Part shown: in pieces, positions 32,870-44,156 of the stretch
Position numbering within the stretch: the stretch's first letter is position 1
How the letters are laid out: every line of letters begins with the position of its first letter
DNA from: Labyrinthula sp. Ha
Taxonomy: Eukaryota; Sar; Bigyra; Labyrinthulida; Labyrinthulaceae
DNA length: 64,000 nucleotides
Assembly: GCA_015227615.1 (NCBI GenBank)
Contig: JAALGZ010000004.1
Span: 1,488,001-1,552,000, forward strand
Reading direction: 5' to 3'
Notes under the pieces: model-generated
The model's input: only the letters and a program-made list of their open reading frames with translations
Told to the model about the DNA's origin: nothing
Database searches by the model: none
Position numbers and translations under genes: made by a program

Positions 32870-35800
32870 TGCATTTCTAGAAATTTCGCTTTATTATTTA
32901 GAAATTTAGATCCTGTATGAGAAACTATTCGAGCACCCCATATAAATATATTGCTTAATATAAACAATATAAATAATTAACTTAGTAGTTAATACACCTA
33001 AGTTTATTTTGAAAAAAATTATTTAGGTTATAACATATCCAATAACCATATCCAAAGATCATAACTTTATGATTTGATAACTTAGAGCTCACAGCCGGTA
33101 AGAACCAAAACACGTGACCCCCAAGTCAATCAACAAGTCAAAAACAAAGTATTTATAAGTGAAGTAAAATCTTAATCAAACTAAAAACAGTTGATAAAAA
33201 ATGTTAAAGGTAGCCTTTGAAGCAAGAGTCAATTGGTTAGCCGAATTGAACCCATTCAATCAGTGTAGAGAAAGCTAGAAAGCTTCTACTAAGCAAATTA
33301 CACCTATCTAGGGCACAATATTTAACTAATACTGGTGCCCACACTTAAGTCTAGTCATCATTATAGTTTTCGCACGGAGAATTTATGGAATACAGTCACC
33401 GTGGTGTTCATCGTCTCGACGGCGGCAAACAAAAGTGTATGGGATTTGGGACTCGATTAAATCGTATCCTGTAGTGTTTTGTGTATTAAGAATTTGCTTA
33501 ATCAAATCTATAGTAAGTTGCATGATCTTTATCAGTCGCTGGTTTATATTAATCAAGGAAACTATAATTAGTCTGGTTGAGTGTGCTTTACTCCCGGAAT
33601 ATAAAGTTCCAGGTTGTCAAATTAAACAAAGTTAACTCCCAAATAAACTAACACTAACAAATATCTTACATGATATCCAATTTCATATTCTGTCAGAAAT
33701 TTAGTGTTTTTTATTTTATACATTCAAAATAGTGGGACAATTAAATGGTCATGCGCAACGTCCTCACAAGGGGCGAATTGCCTTTAAAGTGGTTTGCTAG
33801 GAAAATTGGTATAATGCGAATTTAAGCTTCTATTGAGTCCAAATAGATATTAAGAGATTCTTAGTGATAAGATTAACATGCCACATAGGCAAGTAGCTCT
33901 TCCATCGGGTTCTGTACCAACCAGATGCTCGCATACTACCTGATGCGCTAAGTTACCGGTTAAAGAAATCTTCAGTTCCAGCTAAAATAGTACATAGCTC
34001 AACATATCTTAAGAACTAAAGTTCTGCTTTAATTCTAAGAAAGAGCTACTTTTAAAGACCAAGATCAACGATAGAAAGGAACAAATTTTAGTTCATTTTC
34101 TTTCTTAGTTAGCTTTCACAAAATGCATCAAGTTTCCTCAGCTCAATATTTTAGATGAATTAGAAAATAGCGGTATGCTTTAATGTCACTAGAAGAGCTA
34201 AATGCTGTATTTTATACTGAAGGATAATTTCTTTCAGAGGGATGCTTATACTAAATTGATGAGCTATCATACGAGGGTTTCACAGTTTGATAAAAAACAA
34301 GCGTGCGATAGTAAACTCAAGATTATCAAATTATGAGGTTTTGTAGATGGGCTATACATGTTTTTCGGTGTATTGAGCAAACAGATGTTATTTGGCTTTA
34401 CTTCATTTAAAGCAATAAATATAATGGCTAGGGTTTATTATTGCTTTGTCGTCAACGATAAATTAAGATGTGTTTTAGTTAAGAGCATTCCCTGTTATCC
34501 CCACCGGGCAAGATATACAGGTTATTGTAAAATGGTATTAACGGAAAGTCGACAGGCAGCACAATAACTATTGGTACCTTTCAGAATGTTGGAATATTCT
34601 CAAATTTAAATTAATTTCTACCAAACTAGTTTTAAAATAATACCAGAATGATAAGAACATCGAATGATTTCTTTTTGTGGATGAAAATTATTCCTAAAAA
34701 CACTTGAAACAGAATTATAAGACACAAGAACTACTGGTACTTGTACGGACTCAAGATAGCTACTAGTTATTCTGAAATAGGTCAAAAAGTAACCCAGAAA
34801 CGTTTTCTTGATTTAAAACCTACATACTCCTTAATGAAAAACAGTCACCTTTGTAGCAATCTATTTTTCTTGAATACTTCATAAAGGGTAAAACTAAGAA
34901 AAAACTATTTTTGTATATGGGTTGGAATTAATATGACAGAGACTTGTATAGTTAAAACTAATAAAAGTTTCAAAATTTATCTGTTACTTTCTTAAGCTAC
35001 CAGAAATTTTTCTCTGATAAGGTTAGTGTCCGAGTTTATCGTATTTGACAAATTTGAAGTTTTGATTATTTTAAAGTTGAGTTTGAAACCAATTTAAATT
35101 AAGGCAAATAACTATTTCACAGATAAATAGAGAAGTTTTTGGAGTTTTCTCCAAAAAAACTCGGAGGAATCCTAAATCATCCATACCTCTGGGTGACTAC
35201 CATTTCTCAGAATGTTTTGTTACTTTGTATCACTCATTCAGGAATATTTGACATTTGACAGTATTCTTTTTCAGAGTTACTACAATCTTGGAAACATTGT
35301 TACAAATTCTATCCCTAATCCTTTAATTCTTAAACTAATTAATTTATAGACCTAAAGTGAACCGCTACTTCTACTGGTGAGATGTCTTTAATCTGGAGAC
35401 GAGTATTTCCTGAGGTATTGCACGGATTGATGTTGAGAAAAGCAGCATTTTACCCCAATATCGACTTTTCTTAAAAAAACATTAGAAATTTCCTAAAACA
35501 TAGAATTAAAGATTACAGGCCGTGTCTTCTAGTTGCTTGGGGGCTACCTAGTACAAAAATTTAGGGGATCATAGCAAAACTGAGTGATTTCGTATTTTCA
35601 GATGTGCAGATTTTCAACATTTGACTTATCTGTGTGAAGTTTAGCTCAGTTACAGTTAAACAGAGAAGAAACATTCTGAAAAATAGTTTGAGAAGCTAGG
35701 TATGGTAAATTCCTAGAGTCTGAGAAGGATCAGATTATCTATAGAGTTGTTCTTCATGATGATACGTTTGAATGTATGTTTTTTTAGAGATCTGTAAACT

Positions 35801-36600
35801 TAGTGAAAAGGACCCTTAAAATTAGCCTTTTTTAGGGTTTAAAGTGCTCATTCTTACCAAATATCTTGATGAAACACATGGTTAGAAAGGTTTTTTAAAT
35901 TTGAAACAAATTGTGGGTGATAATATTCTATTTGAGGAACATTTCGTGACAAAAACTAACAAATACTATATGCGTTATTTTCAGTAATCAAGAATTTTTG
36001 ATTCTTTATATTGCCTGAATCCTATAAATTCCTTTGTGAGTAGGTGCTAGGTTTGGTTTGCAATATTTATTTTGAGTTTTGTATATGAGTTGAAAAGGTA
36101 TTGTAGATAATATGATCATTATAGTGTTTTCTTTAAACTAAGGGCTATTCAGTTGTGAACACCATTTCATAATCAAAAGAAAACCAATATTGTCTACTAC
36201 GAGTCACAAATATAATATAAAATCTACAACTGTAAGCTTAAAAAAGTTTTGTAACCCCTTTCTCTAGTATTTTCTATTTGATATAAAATGAATATGTCAC
36301 AAATTGACTGTATTTGGTGATTAACATAAATTCATCGCTTTCAAATTCATAACAGTCCTATATGTTTAGAAATACAAGTAAAAGAGCCCCAGAAAAGATA
36401 TTTTATTCATTACAACTCAAAAAACTCCTGAGAAGCAACTTTTTAGTCTTGGAATATCTGACCCAAAGTACAGATTGCCCTAAAAATAATAGAATAGAGT
36501 AGTACCTTAAGGTACTTGAATCTAAAAAGGAAACATTTGGATATTGACTCTAAATAATTTTCTAGCATGATAAACGTATTCCAATAACAAAATGTAAAGG
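32870..36600. other. gene desert, 3.7 kb
   Basis: AT-rich, with short frames at 33435-33635 and 34358-34567 (both plus) that carry no recognisable motif. The first 100 bases presumably contain the Hsp70 promoter. No heat-shock-element array was clear by eye. Confidence 0.4.
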
Positions 36601-36630
36601 ATTCAACAAAAATAGATTCAAGACTTGATA

Positions 36631-37990
36631 TTAAGATTCGGGAAAAGATTTGTGAATCACCGAAAAAATAGTGACATTATCAATCTTAACATGATTGCCG
36701 TCTATTTCGCGATATGTTAAGATTTCCGTACCTGCAATCACGGCGAGAAAAAAAATTATCAGAGTCTGACTCCAATAGTTTGAGTTAAGCATGATAACCA
36801 ACAATAATAATGTATCTTGCTTCCGGGGAAGCATAAAAGATAGCCAGGACACTAACACATAAAATACTTCACATAGGAATTCATACATTTAACAATTGGA
36901 ATCATGAATTTGAACCATTTGTAAAAAGTTCACATAGGCCATCTATCAAACTATATAAACTATTCTATCTGTTATAGATCAAAGCTATCCAGATTTATAT
37001 CGTCATTAAACAATAAACCCTGAAGCTCTTCCAGAAGTAGATTTGGCTCCCCTATCCTTATTTAGTCACTTCTATATTGAAGTCAATAGAGAACAAGAGA
37101 GTTGGGTTATGTTCTTGGATTCTTATCAAACCCAATGAACTGCGCTATGAAATTGATGTTCACCAAGCTTAAATCATTAATAGCGCCAATGAAATCTCCA
37201 TAACACCAATACCTTCTATACCCTGCGGATATTTGATATAATAGACTGTAACACCACCATATTCCCGTTCAAACTGTTCTTATATTCTTTTTAGGCGAAG
37301 CAACGTGTACTTTGGCTTAACATCAATATATGATCAGGAACTACAAAACTGAAGGATTCTAGTAAGTTCTTCAAAGTTGAGCCAGATACTCCACCAGGTT
37401 ACTCTGAGCACAGACATAAGTTTTTATTAGAGTGAACGAGTGCAACAAACAAAGTATGGAAATATTTCTGGCAAAATTGTAGGTCAAATTAGATACAAAT
37501 TAAAACCTAATGATCCCATGGGTCAAACACTTGTCTAGTCCTTCACTAAGATTTAGCTCGAACTAGTGAAATAGGTATATGTGTCAACATTGAATCTCTA
37601 ATGTATTTAACAGAGCCATCAACTATAATTAACTAAGTTTCACTCAAAATTACTATTGAAATCAGATTTGGTATATCATTTGTTCCCAATATATCCGATA
37701 ATAATGTTTCTGTTTCAGCATCTAGAAAAAATATAAATAAACAGGGTTAATACCAAAATTGTGGTTGCTGTTATTACTCTTGGTTCAGTATAGAGTTTGA
37801 TTTTAAATATGATAGATATAACAATTAACATATTTTCCTTATGATTCAGAAATTTGGACAATATCCATAGTCTTAAAAAGTCTCTATGATAGGTATTTTT
37901 TGTTATCTGAGGGGGAACACTAGGAGAGCCGGACCTCAAAATTAGTCACCTACACAGTAGTAGCAAAGTAAATACCTGGATTAGAAAAAG
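36631..37990 (-). pseudogene. broken coding-like stretch with hydrophobic segments, unassigned
   Basis: Read on the minus strand from 37990 downward, coding-like pieces follow one another in shifting frames: LLSDILGTNDIPNLISIV, IVDGSVKYIRDSMLTHIPIS, STLKNLLESFSFVVPDHI, GDFIGAINDLSLVNINFIAQ, EPNLLLEELQGLLFNDDINL. An 85-codon frame (36631-36888) with long hydrophobic runs (FYVLVSWLSFML; LIIFFLAVIAGTEIL) ends the series. Stops lie between most pieces and I could not remove them with 27-35-nt introns, so a decayed membrane-protein gene or retroelement is more likely than a live one. No family recognised. Confidence 0.25.
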
Positions 37991-37999
37991 GGAAAATAG

Positions 38000-39008
38000 C
38001 AGGAATTGGCGAACGAAAAGTGTTGAAGCAGGCAATAGTTACAGAACATGTAATGGTAGCTAGATAGTATTTTTCAGAAAGGGGGAGTAAGAGTTAGGAT
38101 CAAAGGCTTAATTCATTACAGGAAACTAAGATAAGAAAAATTGTTTCTTGTTGTACCAACCAGGGCAGCTTCTGGGGAAGTAAAGATAGAATTTATGTAA
38201 TGAAGCTACAGTATTCTGCAAATAGGGCATTAGCATATGCTGTGATAAGTGCGTTGATGCTGAAAGTACAGAAAACTATAATATTCACCCTGTTATTAAC
38301 TTTATTTACTGCTAATACTTAATACCGTAAGAATAATTAACGCTGAAATATATTCTTAGAGGGAACAAAGAGTTTGGCAGAAGTAATTATCGATGGTGAT
38401 TGTTGGAGATGACTCTAGTTTTATCTATCAGATTATGACTTCTTTTCGCAACGACTCGTTATTTTCTGGCATCATTGAAGAGTACTCCTAGAATGGAAGC
38501 ATTTAACGCTTTCTGTCTATAATATCAGGTTGGTTTTGAAAATACGTAGGAGTGGCTTTACATGGTAACATCATTTAAGTTCATTATATTCTCTAATTAA
38601 TAATATTAATTTTCAGTTTCCCGGGTTCTCACTTAACAACCAAATCTGCATGTTGAGGCAACTCTGTAAGCTTCGCAAGTTAATATTATATTGGAACTCT
38701 TATTGATAGCTTAAATAGAGATTTACCATTTTGAGATGGGCTTCTAGAACAGAAAAACTAGCAATATTCGTCTATTAGGTTTCTTTATATCAATATCTTC
38801 AGAAATTCTTTTACTGATAGAGCTGGCTTAGTAGCAGAAAGTATACTTGAATCCACCATCGCATTATGGTATGGTGAAATTAGCTGTTACTATACTTCGA
38901 AAAAAAACCTGATTACATTTCGTAATCTGTATTTGGTTGATGGTAGAATAGCTACTTACTACCAAGAACCCGTAAAGTAAAATTTTACAGTCGGGCGCTT
39001 GTCTGAGA
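38000..39008. other. intergenic, nothing assigned
   Basis: AT-rich with only a 68-codon unsupported minus frame at 38864-39070. Nothing recognisable. Confidence 0.35.
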
Positions 39009-39233
39009 TAGGGGTTGGATACGATTTGATGATAATTTGTCAATAAAATTTTTGGCCATGTTTGTTTCAATTATTGATTCTGATAATTCCCCAATCATTT
39101 TAGTGATTATTGGTGGTAAGGTAATAACCAGAACAAAACGAGAATAATTTGATGAAGATCAAAATCCTAATTCTTTTATTTATAGTCAGAATGAAAACAT
39201 TTATTGATAATTCTTATCAAATCCGGTGTCTTG
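39009..39233. mobile_element. MITE copy 3 (short)
   Basis: The left end reads TAGGGGTTGGATACGATTTG. The right side ends TTGATAATTCTTATCAAATCC before becoming degenerate. It shares the CTGATAATTCCCCAATCATTTT and ATAACCAGAA blocks with copies 1, 2 and 5. At about 225 bp it lacks most of the interior and its right terminus is damaged, so its exact limit is uncertain. Confidence 0.55.
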
Positions 39234-41057
39234 TCAGGGAGCAGAGGTGACTATAATAACCCCAACTAGAAATACACGTGCAAAACATACGTGCACTGTT
39301 TCAACGTCTGGCATTAATTCAACTTTGGCATCAAGCTTCATTTTATTCTTTAGGGTTCATTTAGTCTTTTGCGGCATCTCCTTATTATGCTTTCCCATGA
39401 CAAATCCACCTCCTTGAAATTCACCTCATCAATATAATGCAGCAATATGCTGCTCTGTAAATTCCATGTTGTAGAGAAAAACATTGAGGCCATTATAGTC
39501 TCGTTTGTTGACATAATTTTGATATAACAGACGGAAATATGCTAATACAATATTTTACCCTTGTCCAGATTGACGTTGGTAGCCCTGATCATTGCAGCCT
39601 TTTTCCTGTTGAAATTATTCGTACAGGAATATCGTATTCAAAATTTTGCTACAACTAGGCCATAGGTTAAAGTTTGTTGGAGGAGATATTTTAGATCGAG
39701 GTCTGACACTGTACTAGTAGAATCGAAATTTCTCTGAAATTTATGCATCAAAAAATTACTGAGTGCAAATATATTATATAATAACTAACTAGTACAAGCT
39801 GAGGCTTTTGGAAATAATAACACCTTGGCTATGTCAGTGAGGTACATTTTACAATGATATCTATTTCATTTAGTCCTCAAGATATTCTGATTGGAATCAT
39901 AGTGGCATTTATCCTAGTATAGTATGATTTATGATGAAGTGTCAGCTCTAGTGCTTAAACCCGTTTATATTATATTTGATTAGGCTTAAGTAAAATATTA
40001 AACCATAAAGTATTTCAACAAAAGCTAAGTCTCTTGGTATCATTTTGCGTCCCTAAATATGATATGGAGACATGGGAATTTTTTTCATCAGGCCTTGTTC
40101 AGAACACGAAGCCTTGATCTCAACAAATTTTTACTTAGGAAAATAAGATTCATCCAGCTTTAAGAGAAGTGGCATTTATTCTGTTATCTAGTGTAGCAAG
40201 TGTGCGTCTATGCTACGTGGGATCCGAGCGGTCCATCTCAAAGAAATAAATTTTGTTTTTACTGTAGTGCAGACTGAAATCAGAAAAGACATTATGGTAT
40301 TCAAGAAGAATGATGAAAACATAAGTATAAAACAAACTGAGTAAAACTAGCTATAACTTGTAGAAATATTAGAAACAAACTCGTAAACAGCATTAGTTCA
40401 TTGGAGAGTACCTTTTCACTTTAGATTCAGTTCTTAAGAATTCAATCAACGGAATTATCCCTCTCTACATTTTTAGAATCCTTCTGTCTTAATTATAAAA
40501 GTATAATTATCTGCAAGTGAAACGAAATGTTATAAACCACAAGGTACTGAATTGAATTTACATCTACACTTGTTCCTGTATACCCTGGGTTTTCTAGACC
40601 AAGATTAATCTACTCTGTATTGGCGTCAAGCATCGGTAAGATTTACATCTTGTAATAACTGAGTTCTGTGTGTTACTTAAAAGTAGCGTGTCTGTAGCAG
40701 AAAACCTTCTTCGCTGACCTATTTGTATTTTCACTCGAGAGCATTGCTTTTAGAACACAAGTTGATCGCAGAATCTGATGTAAACATTGAATATATGTTA
40801 TTTACCAAAGTTTTTCCTTTAAGGAGTAGAGGCACAAATCGTAATTACCCAAAATTTATAAGATTCACTCTAGCGGGGTGTTGGTGACGCGCTACCTTAG
40901 CAGCTAGCTGTTAAGATAAGAGTTCAGGGGGGAAATCAGCCATAACTAGCTTTAGCTAATGAAACTTCTTGTCCATTCGATTTTAGTGGCCGACTGAATA
41001 TAAATTTCCTAAACCCAAATCCCAAAACAAAACTATTGAATCCACAGATAGAATAAA
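39234..41057. other. intergenic, upstream of EF-3
   Basis: No gene recognised. The last 200 bases before 41058 are slightly less AT-rich (CTAGCGGGGTGTTGGTGACG near 40871) and probably contain the EF-3 promoter and leader. Confidence 0.35.
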
Positions 41058-44000
41058 ATGATCTCCCCGATTGTAGCAGCCACTAGTGTAGAAGACAAGA
41101 AAACCGCCGCAGCAGAAATTGCCAAAAGTCTAGACCTTGCGAAATTTGAGTCCTCTGGAGAACTTGCCAAGCTTGTCGCTCTCTTTTCAACAAAAGATGC
41201 GAAAGAAAAAGAAGGTGCGTTAATCTTGGTGGAAAACATTGCGAAGAAGCAAAAGGCCTCGTCCGTACCATTCTTATATGAACAGTTGAAGCCTATCGTC
41301 GAACTTGCTGCTGATAAAAAGAGTGAAGACGTGAGAAATGCTGCAGAAGCTGCCTCGAAGGCTCTTGCGAAACAGTTCCCACCAAACGCGGTTCTTCTCG
41401 TGTTTGAGGACCTTCTTAGACTTGCTGAAGAATCCTCTAAATGGCAAGTGAAGGTTCTTTCCTTAACCGTGTTAAGTTTGTTCGTGGCTTGCGGGCCTGA
41501 TCAGGTTGCTGATCTTATGGTAAAAATTGTTCCAGTTGTCTCTGGACTAATGTGGGACAGTAACAAGAAGGTGAAGAAGGCAGCAACGAAGGCTTTGAAA
41601 AAACTCTGTGCAGCAATTGACAATAAAGATGTGGAACCTTTTATCCCAACGCTGATTTCTGCTATTTCAACTCCCGAAGAAGTTGAAGAATGTGTGCATA
41701 ATTTGGCAGCTACTACATTCGTACAGACTGTAACTGCATCTGCTCTTGCTATTACTGTTCCCTTGTTGGATCGTGGTTTCAAGGAAAGAAAAGTGGCAAC
41801 CAAGAGAAAGTGTGCAGTTATTACGGAGAATATGGCTAAGTTGGTAGAAAACCCTGCTGATGTTGCACCGTTTATGCCTGTTCTTGAGCCACATTTAGCA
41901 AGAGCCAAGGAAGAGGTAGCAGATCCTGAGTGCAGGTCGCGTTGCGCGGCTGCTCACCAAGAGCTGCTAAACATATCTAACAGAGGAGAAAAGGCTGTTA
42001 TGGAACCTAGAGATGAAAAGGAGATCATTAATAAGCTTCTTGAGAAGGGAATCCTTAGTGATAAGAATTCCAAGCTTGCCTCATATTCTGCTAAGATTCT
42101 AGCTTTCCTATCCAAGGAAGAGGATGTGAAGGATGAGATTTGGAAAGAGGATATGACCCCTATCTTGAAACTTGCTGGCAAGTCCAAGTCTCTTTGGAGC
42201 GAGTTAAAGGAAGAGTTCAAAGCTGATACAAGCTCTCAGGAAACAATGGAAGAAGAAGAGGATGACGCTGAAAAGCTTTGTGATTGCAGATTCTCACTAG
42301 CTTATGGTTCAAGGATTCTTTTGAACAACGCAAGATTGTACTTGAAAAGAGGTATGAGATATGGTATCGTGGCTGCAAAAAGTGCTGGTAAAACTACCTT
42401 GCTAAGATCTATTTCCAATGGTCAGTTAGAAGGGTTTCCAGTGAACGAACTGAAAACTGTCTTTGTAGAGCATGATATTCAGGCCTCTCAAGCAAGAATG
42501 AATGTTGTTGAATTCACTTTGGATACACTCCAAGAAGAAACTATCACTGAAAAGGATGTGAAAGATATTCTTACTGAGGTTGGTTTCACTGACGCAATGC
42601 AAAATGGACCAATTACTTCACTTTCTGGAGGTTGGAAGATGAAACTTGCCCTTGCTAGAGCTATGCTGAGAAAAGCAGATATCCGGTTATTGGATGAGCC
42701 AACAAATCATTTGGATGTTGTTAATGTCCAGTGGGTTGTGGACTACCTAACTGGAACCCCTTGTCAGAACGTCACGAGTTTAATCGTTTCTCATGACACG
42801 AAGTTCTTGGACAATGTTGCAACTCACATTATTCACTTTGATGCTCTGAAGTTGAATAACTACGTTGGAAACCTATCCAAGTTTGTTGAAAGATTTCCTC
42901 ATGCTAAAGCATACTACGACCTTTCTGCAAGTAGTTTGAAGTTTAAGTTCCCTCTTCCTGGTCCTCTTGATGGAGTAAAGAGTAAAGGAAGAGCTATCTT
43001 GTCAATGACAGATGTAGAGTTTGCTTATCCTGGACAAGAGAAACCGCAGTTGAGAAACGTCAATATAAGAGTGAGTATGGCAAGTAGAGTAGCGTGTGTA
43101 GGAGCGAACGGTGCAGGTAAATCTACTATGATCAAGCTGTTAACTGGAGAATTAAAGCCATCCAGGGGGCAGTGTTACAAACATCCGAACTGTAACTTTG
43201 CATATGTGGCGCAGCACGCGTTTCACCACATTGAGCAACACTTAAGTAAGACTCCAACAGAATATATCATGTGGAGATATAGTGGTGGAGAAGATAAGGA
43301 AGCTCTTCAAAAGAGTACAGTTAAGATTAGTGACGAAGAAAGAAAAATCATGAAGACTCCAATTGTTGTCTCATATGAAGATGAAGATGGTAAGAAAATT
43401 AAGGAAAAACGTGTAGTAGATAGAATCATTGGGCGCAGAAAGCAAGGAAAGATTTACGAATATGAAGTAACCTTTGAGAAAAAGTCCCAGGACATGAATA
43501 TGTGGTACCCTAGAGCTGACTTGGAAGATCTTGGTTTCAAGAAACTTTTGGATGAGGTAGATAGAAGAAAAGCGGCTCAAGAGAGTGCTTTCGCAAGAGT
43601 TCTTTCAAAGGCAAATGTAGAACAACACTTCGAGAACGTTGGTCTAGATAGGGAGTTAGCAACACACAACAGAATTAGTTCGTTGTCTGGGGGTCAAAAG
43701 GTTAAAGTGGTATTGGCGGCTTGTACTTGGTCCCAGCCACATTTGATCATTCTTGATGAACCAACAAATTACTTGGACAGGGAGGCTCTTGGTGCATTAG
43801 CAGGTGCTATTAATGACTTCGGAGGTGGAGTTGTTCTAATTACACATAACCAAGAGTTTGCTGACGCCACTACCAGAGAGACCTGGGTGGTTGCAAATAA
43901 TACCTGTGATATCAAGGGTGATGCTGATTGGACTGCATATGCAGCCGAAGCTATTGAGTTAGATCTTGCCTTCAAGGAAGAACGTTCTGATGCTATGGGT

Positions 44001-44156
44001 AACAAGATTGAAGTTAAAAGAACACCTGCTTCTCTGAAACCGAAAGAGAAAAAGACTTTGATGAAGGATTTGAAGAAGAGATTGAAGGCAGATCCTGAGT
44101 GCACTATGACTGACTTCGAAGAGCAATGTGCAACTGAGTGGGGATTATTTGCATAA
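41058..44156 (+). CDS. TEF3: elongation factor 3, ribosome-associated ABC ATPase
   Basis: EF-3 is a soluble ABCF-type ATPase that helps release E-site tRNA during translation. It is known from fungi, oomycetes and several algal groups, and absent from animals and plants. The 1032 residues show N-terminal HEAT repeats (1-310), a four-helix region, and ABC1 with LSGGWKMKLALARAML and LLDEPTNHLD. ABC2 has GANGAGKSTMIKLLTG, SLSGGQKVKVVLAACTW and ILDEPTNYLD, with a chromodomain inserted before its signature motif (about residues 760-820, RIIGRRKQGKIYEYEVTFEK). The C-terminus is short and Lys-rich. Oddity: the ABC1 P-loop reads AAKSAGKT (residues 439-446) instead of GxxxxGKS/T, so the leading Gly is lost while the GKT core remains. 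Codon use is less AT-rich than in other genes here, as expected for high expression. Confidence 0.95.
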   Translation: MISPIVAATSVEDKKTAAAEIAKSLDLAKFESSGELAKLVALFSTKDAKEKEGALILVENIAKKQKASSVPFLYEQLKPIVELAADKKSEDVRNAAEAASKALAKQFPPNAVLLVFEDLLRLAEESSKWQVKVLSLTVLSLFVACGPDQVADLMVKIVPVVSGLMWDSNKKVKKAATKALKKLCAAIDNKDVEPFIPTLISAISTPEEVEECVHNLAATTFVQTVTASALAITVPLLDRGFKERKVATKRKCAVITENMAKLVENPADVAPFMPVLEPHLARAKEEVADPECRSRCAAAHQELLNISNRGEKAVMEPRDEKEIINKLLEKGILSDKNSKLASYSAKILAFLSKEEDVKDEIWKEDMTPILKLAGKSKSLWSELKEEFKADTSSQETMEEEEDDAEKLCDCRFSLAYGSRILLNNARLYLKRGMRYGIVAAKSAGKTTLLRSISNGQLEGFPVNELKTVFVEHDIQASQARMNVVEFTLDTLQEETITEKDVKDILTEVGFTDAMQNGPITSLSGGWKMKLALARAMLRKADIRLLDEPTNHLDVVNVQWVVDYLTGTPCQNVTSLIVSHDTKFLDNVATHIIHFDALKLNNYVGNLSKFVERFPHAKAYYDLSASSLKFKFPLPGPLDGVKSKGRAILSMTDVEFAYPGQEKPQLRNVNIRVSMASRVACVGANGAGKSTMIKLLTGELKPSRGQCYKHPNCNFAYVAQHAFHHIEQHLSKTPTEYIMWRYSGGEDKEALQKSTVKISDEERKIMKTPIVVSYEDEDGKKIKEKRVVDRIIGRRKQGKIYEYEVTFEKKSQDMNMWYPRADLEDLGFKKLLDEVDRRKAAQESAFARVLSKANVEQHFENVGLDRELATHNRISSLSGGQKVKVVLAACTWSQPHLIILDEPTNYLDREALGALAGAINDFGGGVVLITHNQEFADATTRETWVVANNTCDIKGDADWTAYAAEAIELDLAFKEERSDAMGNKIEVKRTPASLKPKEKKTLMKDLKKRLKADPECTMTDFEEQCATEWGLFA

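Noticed and set aside
41033-44104. Minus-strand frames of 60-135 codons inside EF-3
   Set aside because: They mirror the EF-3 reading frame and have biased, shadow-like compositions.
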